A stretch of DNA of 64,000 bases, taken from contig JABHDC010000253.1 in the NCBI GenBank assembly GCA_018673255.1, positions 1-64,000 of the forward strand, written 5' to 3'. The stretch comes from Gemmatimonadota bacterium. Lineage in GTDB: Bacteria > Latescibacterota > UBA2968 > UBA8231. Numbering within the stretch: the stretch's first letter is position 1; the number at the start of each line of letters is the position of its first letter. The position numbers and the translations under genes are program-made. Positions 61,035 to 64,000 of this stretch are shown here, piece after piece. The notes beneath the pieces were generated by a model. It saw only the letters and a list, made by a program, of their open reading frames with translations, made no database searches and was not told where the DNA came from.

Positions 61035-62494
61035 TCTCGGTCTCCTTCACTGATGCCGCCCGTCGCAGCCGGGACGTGGCCTTCGGCGCAGATGTCATCG
61101 ATGATCGGTGCGTGGACCTCGATCACTCGCATCGATTTCCACTTCCCGCCACGGAATCTTCGATAGAACAACAGGCAGCCCCCGATCAGGAAGGCGACGA
61201 TGAAGGCCCAGACGGTATAGATACCGGCGTCGAACCAGGCAACCAGAACCAGCGGTGGTAGAACCATGACCGTCCACCCCAGGATCACGGATGCCCACAT
61301 GACGTAGCGTGTATCACCGGCGCCCTTCAATGCGGCTGTGAACATCATGAAACCTGCATCGAAGACGCAGTAAATGGCCACGATCCGCAAGAGCGAGCGT
61401 GCCAGATCGCGGGCCTGCACAAATTCAGGACCCGTGGCGCCCACACCATAGGGCATCAGGAAGAGGTCGGGCACCAGCAGATAGACGACGGACATGATGC
61501 TCATGTAACCGACGGCCAGGTGAACGCCACTCCAGGTGCAATATTCGGCGCCCTCCGGGTCGTTGGCACCCAGGCGTTTACCCACTTGAGTGGACAGAGC
61601 GATCGCGGCGCCGATGAGGGGCATGAAGGCCAGACTGTTGATGTTGAAGGCGAGATTGGTCGCAGTCAGCTGTAGTGTCCCGATACGCCCGACAATGAGG
61701 ACGAAGAAAGTGAAGGACAGCATGTCGAGCATGAAGTTGACGCCATTGGGGCCACCAAATCGCAGAAGTCGGCGGAAGAGTTTGAAGTCGAATCGCCAGC
61801 CCGAGAATGTGGCATAACGTTCACGGTAGCGTGGACGGGCCAGCAGAACCAGATAGAGCACGCAGGCAAAGGCCGCCGAGGCATTCGTTGCCCAGGCGGC
61901 GCCTTCGATTCCCATCTCGGGGGCGCCGAAGTTCCCGAAGATGAGTGCATAGTTGACGACGACATTGAAGGCTGTGGCCGCAGCGTTGACGGCGAAGATC
62001 GACCAGGTGCGTCCACGGCCGGAATAGAAGCAGGACAACGATGTCGCCAGGATCAGTGGCGCCAGTCCGTAGCACAAGACGCGGAAGTAGACGATTTCAT
62101 GCGCCCGAATCGATTCGTCATGCCCAATGAGATCGAAGATGGGGGCGGCCAGTCCCGCGACGCCCAAGCCGACGATGCCGGCGGCGATGGCGATGTAGTT
62201 CCCCTGCCAGACGGCCGGTCCCACACGATCGTCGCGTCCTGCACCGGAATACTGGGCAACGAAGGTGTTTACATACGAAGCGAGTCCCATGAAGAGACTG
62301 GCGGCGATGAAGTTCACCATGCCGGCGGGAAGGGCTGCCGCCAGAGCATCGGTCGCATACCACGTCAGAAAGACGCGGTCGACGAAGTGCTGGATACTCC
62401 AGCTTGCCGTCGACAGAATGAGGGGGATGGCGATGCGCAGGAATTCGGCGTAGCCGCCGGGCGCACCCCAACGAAGGCGGAGTCGATCAATCAC
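61031..62494 (-). CDS. MATE family exporter
   Basis: This 487-aa membrane protein has about 12 hydrophobic spans and the MATE pattern: FLRIAIPLILSTASWSIQHF at the start, ASLFMGLASYVNTFVAQYSG, FNVVVNYALIFG, and FMMFTAALKGAGDTRYVMWA in the second half. MATE proteins export drugs or metabolites with sodium or protons. The C-terminal 45 residues are hydrophilic. It overlaps the ROK kinase by four bases, and a Gfo/Idh dehydrogenase gene is upstream on the same strand, so transport of a sugar derivative is possible but unproven. Confidence 0.9.
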   Translation of the reverse strand: MIDRLRLRWGAPGGYAEFLRIAIPLILSTASWSIQHFVDRVFLTWYATDALAAALPAGMVNFIAASLFMGLASYVNTFVAQYSGAGRDDRVGPAVWQGNYIAIAAGIVGLGVAGLAAPIFDLIGHDESIRAHEIVYFRVLCYGLAPLILATSLSCFYSGRGRTWSIFAVNAAATAFNVVVNYALIFGNFGAPEMGIEGAAWATNASAAFACVLYLVLLARPRYRERYATFSGWRFDFKLFRRLLRFGGPNGVNFMLDMLSFTFFVLIVGRIGTLQLTATNLAFNINSLAFMPLIGAAIALSTQVGKRLGANDPEGAEYCTWSGVHLAVGYMSIMSVVYLLVPDLFLMPYGVGATGPEFVQARDLARSLLRIVAIYCVFDAGFMMFTAALKGAGDTRYVMWASVILGWTVMVLPPLVLVAWFDAGIYTVWAFIVAFLIGGCLLFYRRFRGGKWKSMRVIEVHAPIIDDICAEGHVPAATGGISEGDRE

Positions 62495-62571
62495 AGGGTG
62501 CCTGTCAAAACGAACACCCTGACAGGCTCCGAATGTAGCGTGCGCAATTCAGCTCAGGGGCCACGGTGCTC

Positions 62572-63588
62572 CTATCGTGCAGTAAAGGAGGCCACGTCGA
62601 TGACGCGCCCCCCACGATGGGCAGATTCCCAGCAGGCCAGCACGGGCGCCAGAGACTTGAGGCCATCTGCATAGTCGTTGAGCAGGCCACTTCCGTCATT
62701 GCGTTGCACGGCATCGATGAAGACGCGATCCTGCTCGTACCACGGATCGAAGTCATCCGCCTCGTAGACGACCTCACCATCAACTTCGATGCGCTCGTAT
62801 TTATGCACGGCGAGGTAGCCGCCGACGTAATAGATCGTGAACCAGGGCTCATTGGGCGGTGATGTGCTCGTGGCGGAAACGAAGCTCAACTGTGCCGTGG
62901 CGCCGGTCGTGAAGGCGAGTTGAAAAGCAGAAGAGAGTGGCATTGTGTAGGGATCGGGGTCGTGGTAGAAGGCCTGGGCCTTCGCCACGTCGAGACCGGT
63001 CATGAAGCGCAGGTAGTCTACAGCGTGTACACCCCAGTCAAAGGCACGGCTGCCGACTTTCGCCATCCAATGCCCCCAGGCGCGATCCTTGTGGCGGCTG
63101 CGTTCCTGGGTGGGCAGACCACCCGGGCTCTGGAAGCGGGCGTGCACGATCTGCTTGCCGGCCAGCAGGCGACGGGCCTCCTGAAACAGCGGCCTGTAGC
63201 GCTCACGGAAGCAGACGGTGCTCAACACCCCGCCGGCATCGACGGCCTCAGCGATCCGGCGGGCAACGCGGATACTCGTGGACTGCGGTTTCTCACTGAA
63301 CAGATGGATTCCCTGACGGGCGGCAGCAGCTTCGACGTCGACGCGCGCATAAGCCGGAACACATGAGTAGAGGACGTCGATCTGTTCGTCGGCCAGCATC
63401 TGGTGGCCGTCCGTATAGCGGCGCTCGATGCCGAATTCATCGCCGGCCGCATTGACGGCATCCTCATTGGCATCACACAGGCAGACGATCTGTGCGCCCA
63501 GGCTATTGAGGTGGGGGATATGGGTCCGGCGGGCCCAACCACCGGTTCCATAGATGCCGACACGCACGGCTGACTCGGTTGCTGCCAT
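62572..63588 (-). CDS. Gfo/Idh/MocA family oxidoreductase
   Basis: This 338-aa NAD(P)-dependent sugar or inositol dehydrogenase has the Rossmann motif VGIYGTGGWARRTHIPHL at residues 9-26, the LFSEKPQS motif (Glu-Lys-Pro) near 95, and GSRAFDWGVHAVDYLRFM near 190. It lacks a signal sequence. The ATG at 63588 follows AAGGA; the frame continues upstream into a low-complexity reverse of the next gene. It leads the minus-strand group with MATE and ROK genes. Confidence 0.9.
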   Translation of the reverse strand: MAATESAVRVGIYGTGGWARRTHIPHLNSLGAQIVCLCDANEDAVNAAGDEFGIERRYTDGHQMLADEQIDVLYSCVPAYARVDVEAAAARQGIHLFSEKPQSTSIRVARRIAEAVDAGGVLSTVCFRERYRPLFQEARRLLAGKQIVHARFQSPGGLPTQERSRHKDRAWGHWMAKVGSRAFDWGVHAVDYLRFMTGLDVAKAQAFYHDPDPYTMPLSSAFQLAFTTGATAQLSFVSATSTSPPNEPWFTIYYVGGYLAVHKYERIEVDGEVVYEADDFDPWYEQDRVFIDAVQRNDGSGLLNDYADGLKSLAPVLACWESAHRGGRVIDVASFTAR

Positions 63589-63652
63589 GGGGTGATTCCT
63601 TACCTTTTGCGCTCTGTTTTCGAAGGCACCTAATCTCCTCCTGCGGGACAAC

Positions 63653-64000
63653 ATGGGCAAGAAGAAAGACAAGAAAGACAAGAAGACGGAGCATGAGGCA
63701 TACGGTGTCACCGTCCTGCGGGGTTCACACCCGGATATCCGCTCCCTGAAAGAGGATCACGAGCCCGAAATCCACGGCGACAAGCTGTGGAATTCGAGCT
63801 ACCTGATCATGGACTATCTGCAACATCAGGGCATTCCGCCGGAGTCTCGCGTGCTCGAGGTCGGCTGCGGTTGGGGACTGCTCGGTATCTACTGTGCCAA
63901 GCAGTTTGGCGCCCAGGTGACCGGCGTGGATGCCGATCCGAATGTGTTCCCTTATCTGCACACGCAGGCGTCGGCCAACGATGTGTCGATTCAGACTCGC
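63653..64000 (+). CDS. Class I SAM-dependent methyltransferase (N-terminal part, cut by window edge)
   Basis: The frame runs from the ATG at 63653 off the right edge (116 residues). The first 14 residues are almost only Lys, Asp and Glu (KKKDKKDKKTEHE). The AdoMet-binding motif I is clear at SRVLEVGCGWGLLGIYCAKQ, followed by the acidic GVDADPN of motif II. The substrate cannot be seen. It diverges from the Gfo/Idh gene with 64 bases between starts. Confidence 0.82.
   Translation, partial: MGKKKDKKDKKTEHEAYGVTVLRGSHPDIRSLKEDHEPEIHGDKLWNSSYLIMDYLQHQGIPPESRVLEVGCGWGLLGIYCAKQFGAQVTGVDADPNVFPYLHTQASANDVSIQTR

Noticed and set aside
1..64000. CRISPR arrays, insertion sequences, prophage or integron features
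   Set aside because: I found no spaced direct repeats, transposase, integrase or phage structural genes on either strand.

Overview
This is a gene-dense, GC-rich chromosomal segment from a Gram-negative-type bacterium. It encodes outer-membrane proteins (a TolC family channel and an alginate-export-like barrel), lipoproteins, periplasmic LTxxQ-type repeats, and a secreted protein ending in the FlgD-like 'QNFPNPFNPTT' C-terminal sorting domain. That tail is typical of the FCB group and related candidate phyla such as Latescibacterota or KSB1. I infer an uncultured FCB-type organism; nothing here fixes the phylum. GTG and TTG starts are common. I see no rRNA, CRISPR array, insertion sequence or prophage.

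Layout. 1-3.3 kb is a loose accessory region: the end of an unknown gene, a polysaccharide deacetylase, a remnant of an MFS transporter behind a small Fis-type HTH protein, and an exported ankyrin protein with a small membrane protein. 3.3-8.6 kb holds an amidohydrolase, an unrecognised 521-aa protein coupled to a periplasmic LTxxQ-like protein, and an unrecognised 449-aa protein paired with an isochorismatase-type hydrolase. 8.6-12.3 kb has a solitary DNA methyltransferase overlapping gamma-glutamyltransferase, and a threonine aldolase. 12.3-20.9 kb has envelope and redox genes (a DUF255 protein fused to a DsbD-like domain, a discoidin-type lipoprotein, a DUF3179 protein, an outer-membrane barrel) and an HDOD signalling protein whose receiver has Asn where the phosphoacceptor Asp should be.

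20.9-31.7 kb is a UPF0173 hydrolase, then a tetR-MFP-RND-RND-tolC efflux operon with a clear palindromic operator and a terminator. 31.7-41.4 kb has an exported EF-hand/Met-rich protein, chorismate synthase coupled to a double-length altronate/galactarate dehydratase-like protein, an Ldh_2 dehydrogenase, a ceramidase-like hydrolase, carA, and a histone-H1-like SWIB protein.

41.7-57.5 kb is a long housekeeping stretch on the + strand. A near-consensus sigma70 promoter leads proC-hisH-hisF-proB-divIC/ftsB-like-recO-glyQS. tRNA-Leu(TAG) and tig-clpP-clpX-engB-serA-purA follow, and then prpB-prpC-cupin (a partial 2-methylcitrate cycle, without prpD here). 57.5-64 kb returns to accessory metabolism: DUF4416, a D-threonine-aldolase-like enzyme with an RraA-like aldolase, a Gfo/Idh-MATE-ROK group on the minus strand, and the start of a methyltransferase at the right edge.

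The most unusual items are the UxaA-type protein with an internal duplication in which each half has lost different conserved motifs, the SWIB/H1-like protein, the His-rich insert in trigger factor, the DUF255-DsbD fusion, the degenerate receiver-HDOD protein, and the unrecognised cytoplasm/periplasm gene pair at 4.2-6.5 kb.
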